A program made the translations under genes and the position numbers. A stretch of DNA of 64,000 nucleotides, from assembly GCF_900116805.1 (NCBI RefSeq), contig NZ_FPBV01000007.1, positions 1-64,000 on the forward strand, written 5' to 3'. Source of the DNA: Paenalicyclobacillus macrosporangiidus (GTDB taxonomy: Bacteria; Bacillota; Bacilli; Alicyclobacillales; Alicyclobacillaceae). A model generated the notes under the pieces. It ran no database searches. It worked only from the letters and a program-made list of their open reading frames with translations, and had not been told where the DNA came from. Positions 49,167-59,638 of the stretch are shown here, one piece after another. Position 1 is the stretch's first letter. Each line of letters opens with the position of its first letter.

Positions 49167-51269
49167 GTGGAAAATCTACAGTACCTTCAGGCATTCTTGG
49201 ACGAATCCGAAGAAAACCTTCAGGTCCTGAACGAATTGTGTCTGCGCGTCGAGCAGGGCGCTGCCGCGGACGGCGATTTCGCGGCGATGTTTCGAGCGGC
49301 GCACACGCTGAAGGGCATGTCGGCGACGATGGGATTTCAGACGATGGCGACCGTGACTCACCGGTTGGAGGATCTGTTGGGGGTGTTGCGCGACCATCCC
49401 GAACGGGTGAGCGGGGCGTGTGTCGACGCATTGTTCGAGAGCCTCGACGTGCTCTCCGGCTTGTTGGAGCGCATCCGGGACGCGGGAAACGAAGCCGGCG
49501 TGGCGGCGGAGGAAACGATAGGACGCCTGACCCGGCTGCACGCGGAGTTGACGGGTGCGGCCGCGCCGGAGGTGGCGGTGACCGCTTCTCCATCCCCAGC
49601 CGCGCAGAGTGCGCTCCCGGCGGTGTCCGACAGCGCGGCCAGGGTGTTGGAGGCCGGCCATGCGTCGGGCATGGCCACGGGCTGGGTGGTGGTGTCGTTG
49701 GATGCGGGGTGCGTGATGCCCGCGGCCCGCGCTCTGCTGGTGATGCGGGAGTTGGAGCAGGCGGGCACCTGTGTCCAGTGCGAACCCGACGCGGAACGGC
49801 TGCAGGCGGGCGACATCCCGGGGCCGATTGCGTTTCTGATGGCCTTCGAGGGGGAACCTGAGCCGGTCATCGAAGCCATCGCCCAGATGCCTGAGGTGGC
49901 GTCCGTGGGTTACCACCCCTGGATCCCCGGGTCACCGGCGGCCGCATCGTCTGCACCCGCAGCCGGGACGGGAACGTCCGCGCCCATCGGTCCATCGCCA
50001 GCATCCGCAAGTGCGCCGGGCGCGGGTGGAAACGGTACGGGTGCGGCAGGTGCGCCCGGACCGGCGGCCAGCGCGGCGAAGTCGGAGGGGGATCGGCCGC
50101 GGGCAGGCGGCGCGCGGGCGGATCGCACCATCCGCGTACCGGTGGAGCGGTTGGATACGCTGATGAATCTGTTGAGCGAGCTGGTCATCGACCGCAACCG
50201 TTTGGGCGCCATCGCGGCGGCGGCCGACCGGGCGGATCTGCGCGAGTTGAGCGATCACGTGGCCCGCATCGCCGGCGAACTGCAGTCCGCGGTGATGTCC
50301 CTGCGCATGGTGCCCATCGAGTACCTGTTCCAGCGTTTTCCGCGCATGGTCCGCGACCTGGCGAAGACCCTCGACAAGGAGATCCGGCTCGAGATGTCCG
50401 GTTTGGAGACGGAGTTCGACCGGACCATCATCGACGAGATGGGGGAGGTGTTGGTGCACCTCATCCGCAACTCCGCGGACCACGGTCTGGAGCCGCCTGA
50501 AGACCGGCGCGCCGCCGGAAAACCGGAGGCGGGGGTGATCCAGCTGCGCGCGTACGCGTCGGGCCAGCATGTCTTCATCGAGGTGGCGGATGACGGGCGC
50601 GGGATTGACGTGGAACGCGTGCGCCGCCGCGCCATCGAGCGCGGTCTGGTGGACCCGGTCCAGGCTGGGCATCTCTCGGACGAGCAGGTCTACGAATTCC
50701 TGTTCGCCTCCGGATTCAGCACGGCGGAGACCGTCTCCGACATTTCTGGCCGCGGCGTCGGGTTGGACGCCGTTCGCCAGAAGGTGGAGTCCCTGGGGGG
50801 ACGGGTGGAGATTGAATCGGTCCGTGGCCAGGGGACGACCTTCCGGATCCGCCTTCCGCTCACCCTGGCGATGCTCGAGGCCCTCCTGGTGGAGGTGGCC
50901 GGGCACATCTTCGCCATTCCGCTGACCGCGGTCGAGGAAGTGGTCGCCGCCAGCTCCGGGAATGTCCGCGTGGTGCACGGAACCCGGGTCCTCGACGACC
51001 GCGGCAAACTGGTCCCCCTCGTGGATGTGGGCACGTGGCTCCTGGGCACTGAAGGCGGGGGCCGGTGGTTGGTGGTGTGCCGCGAGGGGAACCGGCGGGC
51101 GGCCTTTGCGGTCGAGCGCCTGCTGGGACAGCGGGAGATTGTGCACAAGTCGCTCGGCGAGTATCTGGCACAGGTCCCCTGGTTCGCAGGGGCCGCCATT
51201 CTCGGGGACGGCGGGATTGCCCTGATTGCCGATGTGCATGCCTGGATGAACGGGGCGCTCCGGCGCTGA
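49167..51269 (+). CDS. cheA: Chemotaxis histidine kinase CheA
   Basis: A 700-residue chemotaxis kinase. The P1 phosphotransfer domain carries the phosphorylated histidine at residue 46 in FRAAHTLKGMSATMGF. A CheY-binding P2-like region lies about 165-250. An Ala/Gly/Pro linker (about 255-315) leads to the P3 dimerisation helices (RLDTLMNLLSELVIDRNRL), then P4 with N box HLIRNSADHGLE, G1 DDGRGID and G2 GRGVGLDAV, and the CheW-like P5. The GTG at 49167 gives MENLQYLQAFLDESEENLQ; a GTG at 49158 abuts the ribosome-binding site. cheW follows. Confidence 0.96.
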   Translation: MENLQYLQAFLDESEENLQVLNELCLRVEQGAAADGDFAAMFRAAHTLKGMSATMGFQTMATVTHRLEDLLGVLRDHPERVSGACVDALFESLDVLSGLLERIRDAGNEAGVAAEETIGRLTRLHAELTGAAAPEVAVTASPSPAAQSALPAVSDSAARVLEAGHASGMATGWVVVSLDAGCVMPAARALLVMRELEQAGTCVQCEPDAERLQAGDIPGPIAFLMAFEGEPEPVIEAIAQMPEVASVGYHPWIPGSPAAASSAPAAGTGTSAPIGPSPASASAPGAGGNGTGAAGAPGPAASAAKSEGDRPRAGGARADRTIRVPVERLDTLMNLLSELVIDRNRLGAIAAAADRADLRELSDHVARIAGELQSAVMSLRMVPIEYLFQRFPRMVRDLAKTLDKEIRLEMSGLETEFDRTIIDEMGEVLVHLIRNSADHGLEPPEDRRAAGKPEAGVIQLRAYASGQHVFIEVADDGRGIDVERVRRRAIERGLVDPVQAGHLSDEQVYEFLFASGFSTAETVSDISGRGVGLDAVRQKVESLGGRVEIESVRGQGTTFRIRLPLTLAMLEALLVEVAGHIFAIPLTAVEEVVAASSGNVRVVHGTRVLDDRGKLVPLVDVGTWLLGTEGGGRWLVVCREGNRRAAFAVERLLGQREIVHKSLGEYLAQVPWFAGAAILGDGGIALIADVHAWMNGALRR

Positions 51270-51331
51270 AGCGGACAGCGCGGAGGGTGGCTCGAACAGA
51301 GAAAGAGATATGGGAAAGGAGAGCGATCCGG

Positions 51332-51799
51332 GTGTCGGAACGTCAATATATCCTGTTTTCCGTTGCGGACGAGCAGTACGGCGTGCCGGTGGAGCAGGTG
51401 CAGTCGGTCGAACGCATGCTGCCCATTGCGCACGTGCCGAAGACGCTGCCTTTCATCAAGGGTGTCGTCAACCTGCGCGGGGTCGTGACGCCGGTGCTCG
51501 ACCTGAGGGAGCGGTTCGGCTTTCCGCCGGCGGAGGCGGACGCGGATACGCGCATCGTGGTGGTGCAGGTGGAACGCTTCCTGGTCGGCCTGATTGTCGA
51601 CGCGGTGGACGATGTCGTGTCCATCGACGCGTCTGCGGTGGAACCGCCGCCGGCGATGGTGGGCGGCGTGGAGGCGGAGTATCTGCACGGTGTCGTCCGC
51701 CGGGAGGACCGGGTCCTGATCCTGCTCAATCTCACGCGGGTGTTGTCGCATGCGGAGGAACGCCAACTCCGTGAAGCGGAGAAGAGTGTGACCGGATGA
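51332..51799 (+). CDS. cheW: Chemotaxis coupling protein CheW
   Basis: A 155-residue CheW, which couples receptors to CheA. It has the family blocks QYILFSVADEQYGVPVEQVQ, VKTLPFIKGVVNLRG-type sequence (here PKTLPFIKGVVNLRGVVTPV) and DAVDDVVSIDASAVEPPP. Length is typical (about 155). The GTG start lies nine bases after AAAGGAGA. The stop overlaps the cheC start by four bases (ATGA). It lies directly after cheA, as in Bacillus. Confidence 0.95.
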   Translation: MSERQYILFSVADEQYGVPVEQVQSVERMLPIAHVPKTLPFIKGVVNLRGVVTPVLDLRERFGFPPAEADADTRIVVVQVERFLVGLIVDAVDDVVSIDASAVEPPPAMVGGVEAEYLHGVVRREDRVLILLNLTRVLSHAEERQLREAEKSVTG

Positions 51800-52419
51800 G
51801 TTCAGGGTTGACGCCCGGGGATGGCACGCTGGCGCTTTTGGCGGAGATCGGCAATGTCGGCGCGGGTCACGCGGCGACGGCGCTGTCGGTGCTGGTCCAG
51901 GACCGGGTCTCCATCTCGGTGACGGAAACCCGTGTTTGCTCGTTTCAGGAGATACCCGCCATCGTCGGCGGTGACGAGGTGCTCACGGCGGCGGTGTTGC
52001 TGCGGCTCGACGGGGATGTCACGGGCGACATGATGTTTCTCCTGCCCGTGCCGAGCGCGAAGCGATTGGTTGAGCGCATGTTTGGCGGCGCCGCAGAGAC
52101 ACCCGGGGAGGACTTCTCGGAGATGGAGTTGTCCGCCCTGGCGGAGGCCGGCAACATCCTCGGAGGGTCGTACGTGACCGCCGTCAGTTCCCTGACGGGC
52201 CTGCGCTTGGTCCAATCGGTCCCGGCCGTGGCGTTGGACATGGCGGGAGCCATTCTCGGCACGGTGTTGACGGACACTGGCCAGACCGCGGATTACGCGG
52301 TCGTGATCCGCACTTCCATCCGTCAGGGTGGGGCGGACGTCGACGGGCATCTGTTTCTGCTGCCGGACCCGCCGAGCGTGCAGACCTTGTTCGGCGCGCT
52401 GGGGTGGACGTATGGCTGA
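51796..52419 (+). CDS. cheC: CheY-P phosphatase CheC
   Basis: A 207-residue CheC, which dephosphorylates CheY-P and binds CheD. Both active-site helices are visible, LLAEIGNVGAGHAATALS (E17, N20) and LSALAEAGNILGGSYVTAVS, each with E-x-x-N. The later GLRLVQSVPAVALDMAGA strand is typical. Length is normal (about 205-210). The ATG overlaps the cheW stop. The cheD start overlaps its end by 8 bases. With no cheB at its usual place, CheC/CheD may carry more of the adaptation load. Confidence 0.95.
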   Translation: MSSGLTPGDGTLALLAEIGNVGAGHAATALSVLVQDRVSISVTETRVCSFQEIPAIVGGDEVLTAAVLLRLDGDVTGDMMFLLPVPSAKRLVERMFGGAAETPGEDFSEMELSALAEAGNILGGSYVTAVSSLTGLRLVQSVPAVALDMAGAILGTVLTDTGQTADYAVVIRTSIRQGGADVDGHLFLLPDPPSVQTLFGALGWTYG

Positions 52420-52903
52420 GCGGGTCGAGGACGTGGTGCGGGTGGGCATCGCCGAGGCGGCGGTGGTTCGCTGCGGACAGCGGTTGCGTACGGCGGGGCT
52501 CGGATCGTGCGTGGGCGTCGTTTTGTACGACGACGTCGCGGGCGTTGCGGGCATGGCGCATGTGATGCTCCCCGCACCGCCGAACGCCCGGCCGTTCAAC
52601 GCAGCGAAGTACGGATCGACCGCCGTCCCTTGGTTGCTGGAACGCCTCTGTGAGATGGGCGCTGAACCCCGGCGGGTACGCGCCAAGTTGGCGGGAGGCG
52701 CCCAGATGTTCGCCCCGAGCCGCGGGGACCTCCTGCGCGTGGGGCCGCGCAACGTCGAGGCTGTGCTCGCCGCGCTGCAGGCCTGCGGCATCCGGGTGGT
52801 CGCGCAAGACACGGGCGGGCAGGTGGGACGGACCATCGAGTTTGACGTCTGCACCGCCCGGTTGTCGATTCGCACGGCCCGCGGCGCGTCGTATGAGATC
52901 TGA
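52412..52903 (+). CDS. cheD: Chemoreceptor glutamine deamidase CheD
   Basis: A 163-residue CheD that deamidates receptor glutamines and stimulates CheC. The catalytic residues occur with the spacing known from Thermotoga CheD: Thr-27, Cys-33 in TAGLGSCVGVVLYD, and His-50 in GMAHVMLP. Further conserved blocks are FNAAKYGSTAVPWLLE and VRAKLAGGAQMF. The ATG overlaps the end of cheC and follows GGGGTGG. After it comes a 105-base spacer and then the SwrB-like gene; sigD, which follows cheD in B. subtilis, is not present. Confidence 0.95.
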   Translation: MAERVEDVVRVGIAEAAVVRCGQRLRTAGLGSCVGVVLYDDVAGVAGMAHVMLPAPPNARPFNAAKYGSTAVPWLLERLCEMGAEPRRVRAKLAGGAQMFAPSRGDLLRVGPRNVEAVLAALQACGIRVVAQDTGGQVGRTIEFDVCTARLSIRTARGASYEI

Positions 52904-53008
52904 TCCGTTGGCGTCGGCGGCGCCGCGGAACGGCCCCGCGGGAGCCGGGTGCCGCACCAAGCGACGAGACCGTGCAACGGAATGCATCAGTCGAGGAGGC
53001 ATCGCCAC

Positions 53009-53647
53009 ATGGGGCAGACCGCATGGGTCTATCTGGTTTTGGTGTTGCTGGCTGGGGCGGCCTGGTTGCTCTCGCGCAGGATGGGGCGCGTCGCGGGACG
53101 TTGGCGGGTGCCCGATTGGCTGCAGCACGCCTGGGGGACCCCGCAGACGCCGGCCGACGCAGGGGCGGCAGCCGAGGAGGCGGAGCGGATCGCCGCCGTG
53201 TTGGAAGACATCCACCGTGAGCTGGCCGGTGACGGGACGCGGCTGCGCGCGGACGTGGCCGTCGCGCTGGAATGCATGAACGACGAGATTCGCAGTGAGC
53301 TGGCGCGGCTGCGCGAAGAGTTGGCAGACGTGCGAACCCAACTGTCGGCGCTGCAGCAGGCACTTCCCGGCTGCAACGCTGCGCCGGCGCCGGAAGCGGC
53401 AACCCGGGCCGCCGGGCGGACGCCGACGATGGAGGAGGCCGCCGCAGTCACCGGAATGCCGGAAGAGGTGCAACCGGGCCCGCTGTCCGGCCTGGCCGAT
53501 GCGGACGCAGAACGCTACTTTCGCATCCTGGAGGCCTGGCAGGCCGGAAAATCCAAGGAGCAGGTGGCGATGGAGACGGGGGTCTCGCTGGCAGAGGTCG
53601 ACCGAGTGGTGGACTTGATGACGCGGCCGGGCACCGGGGCCATGTAG
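53009..53647 (+). CDS. SwrB/YlxL-like membrane-anchored protein
   Basis: A 212-residue protein at the position of B. subtilis swrB (ylxL), the last gene of the fla/che operon. SwrB promotes flagellar type III secretion activation. It has an N-terminal membrane anchor (WVYLVLVLLAGAAWLLS), a coiled-coil region (about 50-115, with RSELARLREELADVRTQL) and an Ala/Pro linker. The C-terminal helix-turn-helix-like segment YFRILEAWQAGKSKEQVA, with ETGVSLAEVDRVVDLM, is also found in YlxL homologues. The ATG lies nine bases after GAGGAGG. Sequence conservation is low, so position and architecture carry the call. Confidence 0.75.
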   Translation: MGQTAWVYLVLVLLAGAAWLLSRRMGRVAGRWRVPDWLQHAWGTPQTPADAGAAAEEAERIAAVLEDIHRELAGDGTRLRADVAVALECMNDEIRSELARLREELADVRTQLSALQQALPGCNAAPAPEAATRAAGRTPTMEEAAAVTGMPEEVQPGPLSGLADADAERYFRILEAWQAGKSKEQVAMETGVSLAEVDRVVDLMTRPGTGAM

Positions 53648-53702
53648 AAATGGACGATTGAGGATGTCGTCCGCGGCGTGTGCAGACGGATGGACGGTCC
53701 GG

Positions 53703-53731
53703 TTGCCCGCCCTGGATGCGTATGCTATATT
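53703..53731 (+). promoter_or_regulatory. Sigma-A promoter for rpsB
   Basis: TTGCCC at 53703-53708 and TATATT at 53726-53731 are separated by 17 bases. The following leader of about 115 bases holds small inverted repeats (TTCGCCAAGGCGAA near 53749 and CCTGCATGGCAGG near 53793) that could serve S2-type autoregulation, though this is not shown. Confidence 0.6.
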
Positions 53732-53854
53732 TAAGGACGGTGTGAAGGTTCGCCAAGGCGAAGTACACACGTCCGCGGATGCCGCGCACGGTCCTGCATG
53801 GCAGGTGGCCCGGCAGACGAAGCGGGCGGAGGCCAAACCACAGGAGGTTGAACG

Positions 53855-54559
<705 letters not shown>

Positions 54560-54669
54560 GACGGCGGCCGGGGTGTCGATGCCGGATTCGACAATGAAAG
54601 GAATACGATGGGATGGCGGGTTTCCGCCTCCCTGTCTCCGCGTCTCCGGGTCTGAATCGGGCCGGGAGC

Positions 54670-54709
54670 GGTGAGGTGGCGGGAGATTCTCTGCCTCGTC
54701 ACCTTTTTT
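54670..54709 (+). terminator. Terminator or attenuator between rpsB and tsf
   Basis: GGTGA (54670-54674) pairs with TCACC near 54699-54703 with a short bulge and extra G-C pairs, and is followed by six T. A small GGCGG-GTTT-CCGCC hairpin lies upstream near 54616-54629. The tsf ribosome-binding site is 40 bases further on. Partial read-through would set the rpsB to tsf ratio. Confidence 0.6.
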
Positions 54710-54761
54710 GTGCCGGAGCGGGCCGGAGCGCAGTGATGTCAACTGGATAGGAGGATGGCAG

Positions 54762-55418
54762 ATGGAGATCACGGCAGCTATGGTCAAGGAGCTGCGCGAA
54801 CGCACAGGTGCAGGGATGATGGATTGCAAGCGCGCTCTGGCGGAGACGAATGGCGACATGGAGCGGGCGATTGAGGTCCTGCGTGAGAAGGGGTTGGCCT
54901 CGGCCGCCAAGAAGGCGGGACGCATCGCGGCCGAAGGGGTCGTCGGCTCGTACATTCACGGCGGCGGCCGCATCGGCGTGTTGGTGGAGGTCAACTGTGA
55001 GACGGATTTCGTCGCCAAGAACGACGATTTCCGCGCGTTTGTCCACGATGTCGCGATGCACATCGCGGCCTCTGCGCCGCAGTACGTGCGGCGGGAGGAA
55101 GTGCCGGAGGACGTCGTCGCACGGGAACGCGAGATCCTGCGCGCGCAGACGCTCAACGAAAACCCGAACAAACCGGCGAATATTGTGGATAAGATCGTCG
55201 AGGGACGCCTCGAGAAGTTTTATAAGGAAGTCTGCCTGTTGGAACAACCGTTCGTCAAAGACCCGGACAAGACGGTGGAACAGCTGGTGAAGGAGAAGAT
55301 CGCCCAGATCGGCGAGAACATCTCGATACGCCGCTTTTCCCGCTTCGTGGTCGGTGAGGGCATCGAGAAGAAGGAATCGAATTTTGTCGAAGAGGTCATG
55401 GCGCAGGTGCGTTCGTGA
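54762..55418 (+). CDS. tsf: Translation elongation factor Ts
   Basis: A 218-residue EF-Ts, which exchanges GDP for GTP on EF-Tu. It has the N-terminal UBA-like motif [20 protein letters not shown], then [20 protein letters not shown], the core [18 protein letters not shown] and the C-terminal coil. The protein is about 75 residues shorter than in B. subtilis, lacking a second core subdomain, as in the short EF-Ts of Thermus and some thermophilic Bacillota. The ATG lies seven bases after AGGAGG. Confidence 0.96.
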   Translation: MEITAAMVKELRERTGAGMMDCKRALAETNGDMERAIEVLREKGLASAAKKAGRIAAEGVVGSYIHGGGRIGVLVEVNCETDFVAKNDDFRAFVHDVAMHIAASAPQYVRREEVPEDVVAREREILRAQTLNENPNKPANIVDKIVEGRLEKFYKEVCLLEQPFVKDPDKTVEQLVKEKIAQIGENISIRRFSRFVVGEGIEKKESNFVEEVMAQVRS

Positions 55419-55426
55419 CGGTGTGA

Positions 55427-56804
<1,378 letters not shown>

Positions 56805-56835
56805 GACGCAGACCGCGTGCAGGCGACGAGCCGGG

Positions 56836-57621
56836 ATGACAAGGGGGTCACGCCGGTTGCTGAAGTGGATCCTCGGCAAGCGAAACCGGGCACAGGAGGG
56901 GAAGGCGTCCGCCGAGGCCGCGGGCCTTCCTGCGCATGTCGCCATCATCATGGACGGCAACGGGCGTTGGGCGAGCCGGCGCGGCCTGCCGCGGGTGGCT
57001 GGTCACCGGGCGGGCATGACGAAGGTGCGTGAGGTCATCCGCGCCTGCGATGAACTGGGCATTCCGTGCTTGACGCTGTACGCGTTCTCGACGGAAAACT
57101 GGAAACGGCCGCCGCAGGAGGTCGAGTACCTCATGCGGTTGCCGGAGGAGTTCTTTCGCAGCGAAATTGACGAACTGGTGGACCGTGGCGTGCGCGTCCG
57201 GTTCATCGGGGACACCACCCAACTGCCGCCGTACACCCAGGAGACGGTACGCAAAACCCTGGAGCGCACGCGGGAGAACCAGGGGATGATTGTGAACTTC
57301 GCGCTCAACTACGGGGGCCGAGCGGACATCTTGAGCGCGGTGAAGGCGTTTGCCCGTGAGGTTGCTGCCGGTGCCGCGTCCTGGGACGACCTCAGCGAAG
57401 AGCGCTTGGACAGGTATCTCTCGACGGCGGGCCTGCCGGATCCGGATTTGGTCATCCGTACGAGCGGGGAGATCCGGTTGAGCAACTTCCTGATTTGGCA
57501 GGCGGCGTACGCGGAGTTGTGGTTCACCGACGTGCTGTGGCCTGACTTCACGCGCGAGCACCTGGAACAGGCGCTGCGTGACTATCAACGCCGCAAGCGG
57601 CGCTTCGGCGGGATCAAGTAG
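56836..57621 (+). CDS. uppS: Undecaprenyl diphosphate synthase (isoprenyl transferase)
   Basis: A 261-residue cis-prenyltransferase making the C55 lipid carrier for wall synthesis. The diagnostic HVAIIMDGNGRWASRRGLPR carries the catalytic aspartate near residue 42. LTLYAFSTENWKRPPQEVEY and LIRTSGEIRLSNFLIWQAAY-type sequence (here VIRTSGEIRLSNFLIWQAAY) follow. The ATG at 56836 has a poor site; a TTG at 56857 has AAGGGGG nine bases upstream and may be the real start. The DNA before it lies 31 bases past frr. cdsA follows after eight bases. Confidence 0.95.
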   Translation: MTRGSRRLLKWILGKRNRAQEGKASAEAAGLPAHVAIIMDGNGRWASRRGLPRVAGHRAGMTKVREVIRACDELGIPCLTLYAFSTENWKRPPQEVEYLMRLPEEFFRSEIDELVDRGVRVRFIGDTTQLPPYTQETVRKTLERTRENQGMIVNFALNYGGRADILSAVKAFAREVAAGAASWDDLSEERLDRYLSTAGLPDPDLVIRTSGEIRLSNFLIWQAAYAELWFTDVLWPDFTREHLEQALRDYQRRKRRFGGIK

Positions 57622-57629
57622 GTGGGCCG

Positions 57630-58403
57630 ATGCTGAGGCAAAGAGTCATCACCGGGATCCTGGCGGTGGCGGTCGTCATCGCCATCGTGGTCTGGGGCCC
57701 CGTACCGTGGCGGGTCTTTGCGTTCGCCGGTTCCCTGCTCGCGGTCCGCGAGTGGTGCACCATCACCGGTGTGCGTTGGCGGAGCGCGCCGGGGGTGTGG
57801 GCGTTGGCGACCGTCACGGTGGCCCTGTGGCGGCCGGAGTGGCTGGGGCCGCCCTGGTTGCCCTTCTGGGTGATGGGGACCCTGGCCTTCCCGGTGTTGC
57901 TGCGCAATCGGACGGCGGCCGGGCAGATGTCAATGCTGTGGACGGGTGCCCTGTACATCGGATTTGGCGGTTCCTCCCTGGCCGCCCTGCGCGACCTCGG
58001 CATCGGGTGGTTGGTCCTGCCGTTGGTGGCCGTTTGGGCGACGGACACCACCGCCTACTTCGCGGGCAGTTCGCTGCAGGGCCCCAAGCTGTGGCCGGAC
58101 ATCAGCCCGAAGAAGACCATCAGCGGCGCTGTGGCCGGTCTGGCCGGGGGGGCTGCGGCCGCCGCCATCGTAGGCGCGGTGGCCTTCCCGGCGGTCCCGT
58201 GGTGGACGTTCCTGTGGATTGGCGCGGTGGTATCGGCGGCCGGCCAGGTGGGGGATCTGGTCGAGTCGGCATGCAAACGCGCGGCTGGGGTGAAGGATTC
58301 GGGCCACCTGTTGCCCGGTCACGGGGGCGTGCTCGACCGCGTCGACAGCCTGCTCCTGGCCGCGCCGGTGGCGCTGTGCGTCTTGACCCATGTCATGCAT
58401 TGA
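57630..58403 (+). CDS. cdsA: Phosphatidate cytidylyltransferase
   Basis: A 257-residue membrane enzyme making CDP-diacylglycerol for phospholipid synthesis. About seven hydrophobic segments are seen. The family signature is complete: WATDTTAYFAGSSLQG, SPKKTISGAVAG and the C-terminal GDLVESACKRAAGVKDSGHL with LPGHGGVLDRVDSLL. The start ATG follows TAGGTGGG by about six bases and lies eight bases after uppS. A strong hairpin terminator follows before dxr. Confidence 0.96.
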   Translation: MLRQRVITGILAVAVVIAIVVWGPVPWRVFAFAGSLLAVREWCTITGVRWRSAPGVWALATVTVALWRPEWLGPPWLPFWVMGTLAFPVLLRNRTAAGQMSMLWTGALYIGFGGSSLAALRDLGIGWLVLPLVAVWATDTTAYFAGSSLQGPKLWPDISPKKTISGAVAGLAGGAAAAAIVGAVAFPAVPWWTFLWIGAVVSAAGQVGDLVESACKRAAGVKDSGHLLPGHGGVLDRVDSLLLAAPVALCVLTHVMH

Positions 58404-58416
58404 CGGGGATGACGGA

Positions 58417-58440
58417 GGGGCCGGAAGGCCCCTTTTCTTC
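58417..58440 (+). terminator. Intrinsic terminator between cdsA and dxr
   Basis: GGGGCC (58417-58422) and GGCCCC (58427-58432) with a GGAA tetraloop are followed by TTTTCTTC. It lies inside the otherwise continuous uppS-cdsA-dxr-rseP cluster, only 26 bases before dxr, so it probably reduces rather than ends transcription. Confidence 0.75.
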
Positions 58441-58465
58441 CCCTGCGGAAAGGCGGACGTGTGGG

Positions 58466-59638
58466 ATGAGAACGGTGACGGTGCTGGGGTCGACCGGGGT
58501 GATCGGCATGCACACCCTGGAGGTCGTCGACCGGTTTCCAGATCAGTTTGCGGTGGCCGCGCTCGCGGCCGGTAGGAATGTGGACCGGTTGGCGGAACAA
58601 GCGCGGCGGTACCGCCCGGCTTTTGTCGCCGTGGCGGACGAGGAAGCGGGCAGGGCACTCCGGGACCGGCTCGCTGCGGCGGGAGGCTCGACACCGGAGA
58701 TTGGCGTGGGCCCCGACGGGCTCGTGCGGGCGGCTGAGGTGCCCTCGGACGTGGTCGTGTCGGCCGTCGTGGGTGCCGCCGGGCTGCGCCCGGCCTGGGC
58801 GGCCCTGGCGCGCGGCGCCACATTGGCGCTGGCCAACAAGGAGACCCTGGTGGCGGGCGGCGATTTGGTGATGCCGTGGGCCCGGGCGAATGGCGCCGAC
58901 ATCGTTCCGGTGGACAGCGAGCACTCGGCGCTCTTTCAGTGCCTGCAGGGCAGCCGGCGGCATGACGTGCGGCGGTTCATCCTGACCGCGTCGGGGGGGC
59001 CGTTTCGCACGTGGCCGCTCGAGCGGCTGCGGGAGGTGACCGTGGAGGAGGCCCTGCGGCATCCGAATTGGTCCATGGGCCGCAAGATCACGGTGGATTC
59101 GGCGACCCTGATGAATAAGGGGCTCGAGGTCATCGAGGCGCACCACCTGTTCTCCGCCGGATACGATGAGATTGATGTGTTGGTGCATCCGCAGAGCGTC
59201 GTCCACTCGCTGGTGGAGTACCGCGACGGATCGGTCCTGGCGCAACTGGCCACCCCCGACATGCGGCTGCCGATCCAATACGCGCTGATGCATCCGGCGC
59301 GTCCCGAAAATGAATGGCCGCGGCTGGACCTGTTGTCGGTGGGGGCGTTGACGTTCGAGGCGCCGGACACGACCCGGTTTCCCTGCCTGCGGCTGGCGTT
59401 TGCGGCCGGCCGGGCGGGCGGTTACGCGCCGTGTGTGCTGAATGCGGCCAACGAGGTGGCGGTCGCCGCTTTCCTCGAGGGCCGGTTGACCTTCACCGGC
59501 ATCGCCGAAGTGGTGGAGGAAGTCCTCAACCGGCACATGCCCGGGACACCCCGTGCATTGAATGATATTGTGGAGATGGATGCGTGGGCGCGCCGTGAAG
59601 CGCGGAGCGCCGTCGAGAAAGGCGGGTGGGGCGTTTGA
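58466..59638 (+). CDS. dxr: 1-deoxy-D-xylulose 5-phosphate reductoisomerase
   Basis: A 390-residue DXR, the second enzyme of the MEP isoprenoid pathway (DXP to MEP with NADPH). The dinucleotide motif reads VLGSTGVIGMHTLEVV, where most family members have GSTGSIG. Metal and substrate motifs are ALANKETLVAGGDLV, VPVDSEHSALFQCLQG, LTASGGPFR, HPNWSMGRKITVDSATLMNK and HPQSVVHSLVEY. Length is normal (about 380-400). The ATG at 58466 follows GGAAAGGCGG and GTGGG. Its stop overlaps the TTG of rseP. Confidence 0.96.
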   Translation: MRTVTVLGSTGVIGMHTLEVVDRFPDQFAVAALAAGRNVDRLAEQARRYRPAFVAVADEEAGRALRDRLAAAGGSTPEIGVGPDGLVRAAEVPSDVVVSAVVGAAGLRPAWAALARGATLALANKETLVAGGDLVMPWARANGADIVPVDSEHSALFQCLQGSRRHDVRRFILTASGGPFRTWPLERLREVTVEEALRHPNWSMGRKITVDSATLMNKGLEVIEAHHLFSAGYDEIDVLVHPQSVVHSLVEYRDGSVLAQLATPDMRLPIQYALMHPARPENEWPRLDLLSVGALTFEAPDTTRFPCLRLAFAAGRAGGYAPCVLNAANEVAVAAFLEGRLTFTGIAEVVEEVLNRHMPGTPRALNDIVEMDAWARREARSAVEKGGWGV

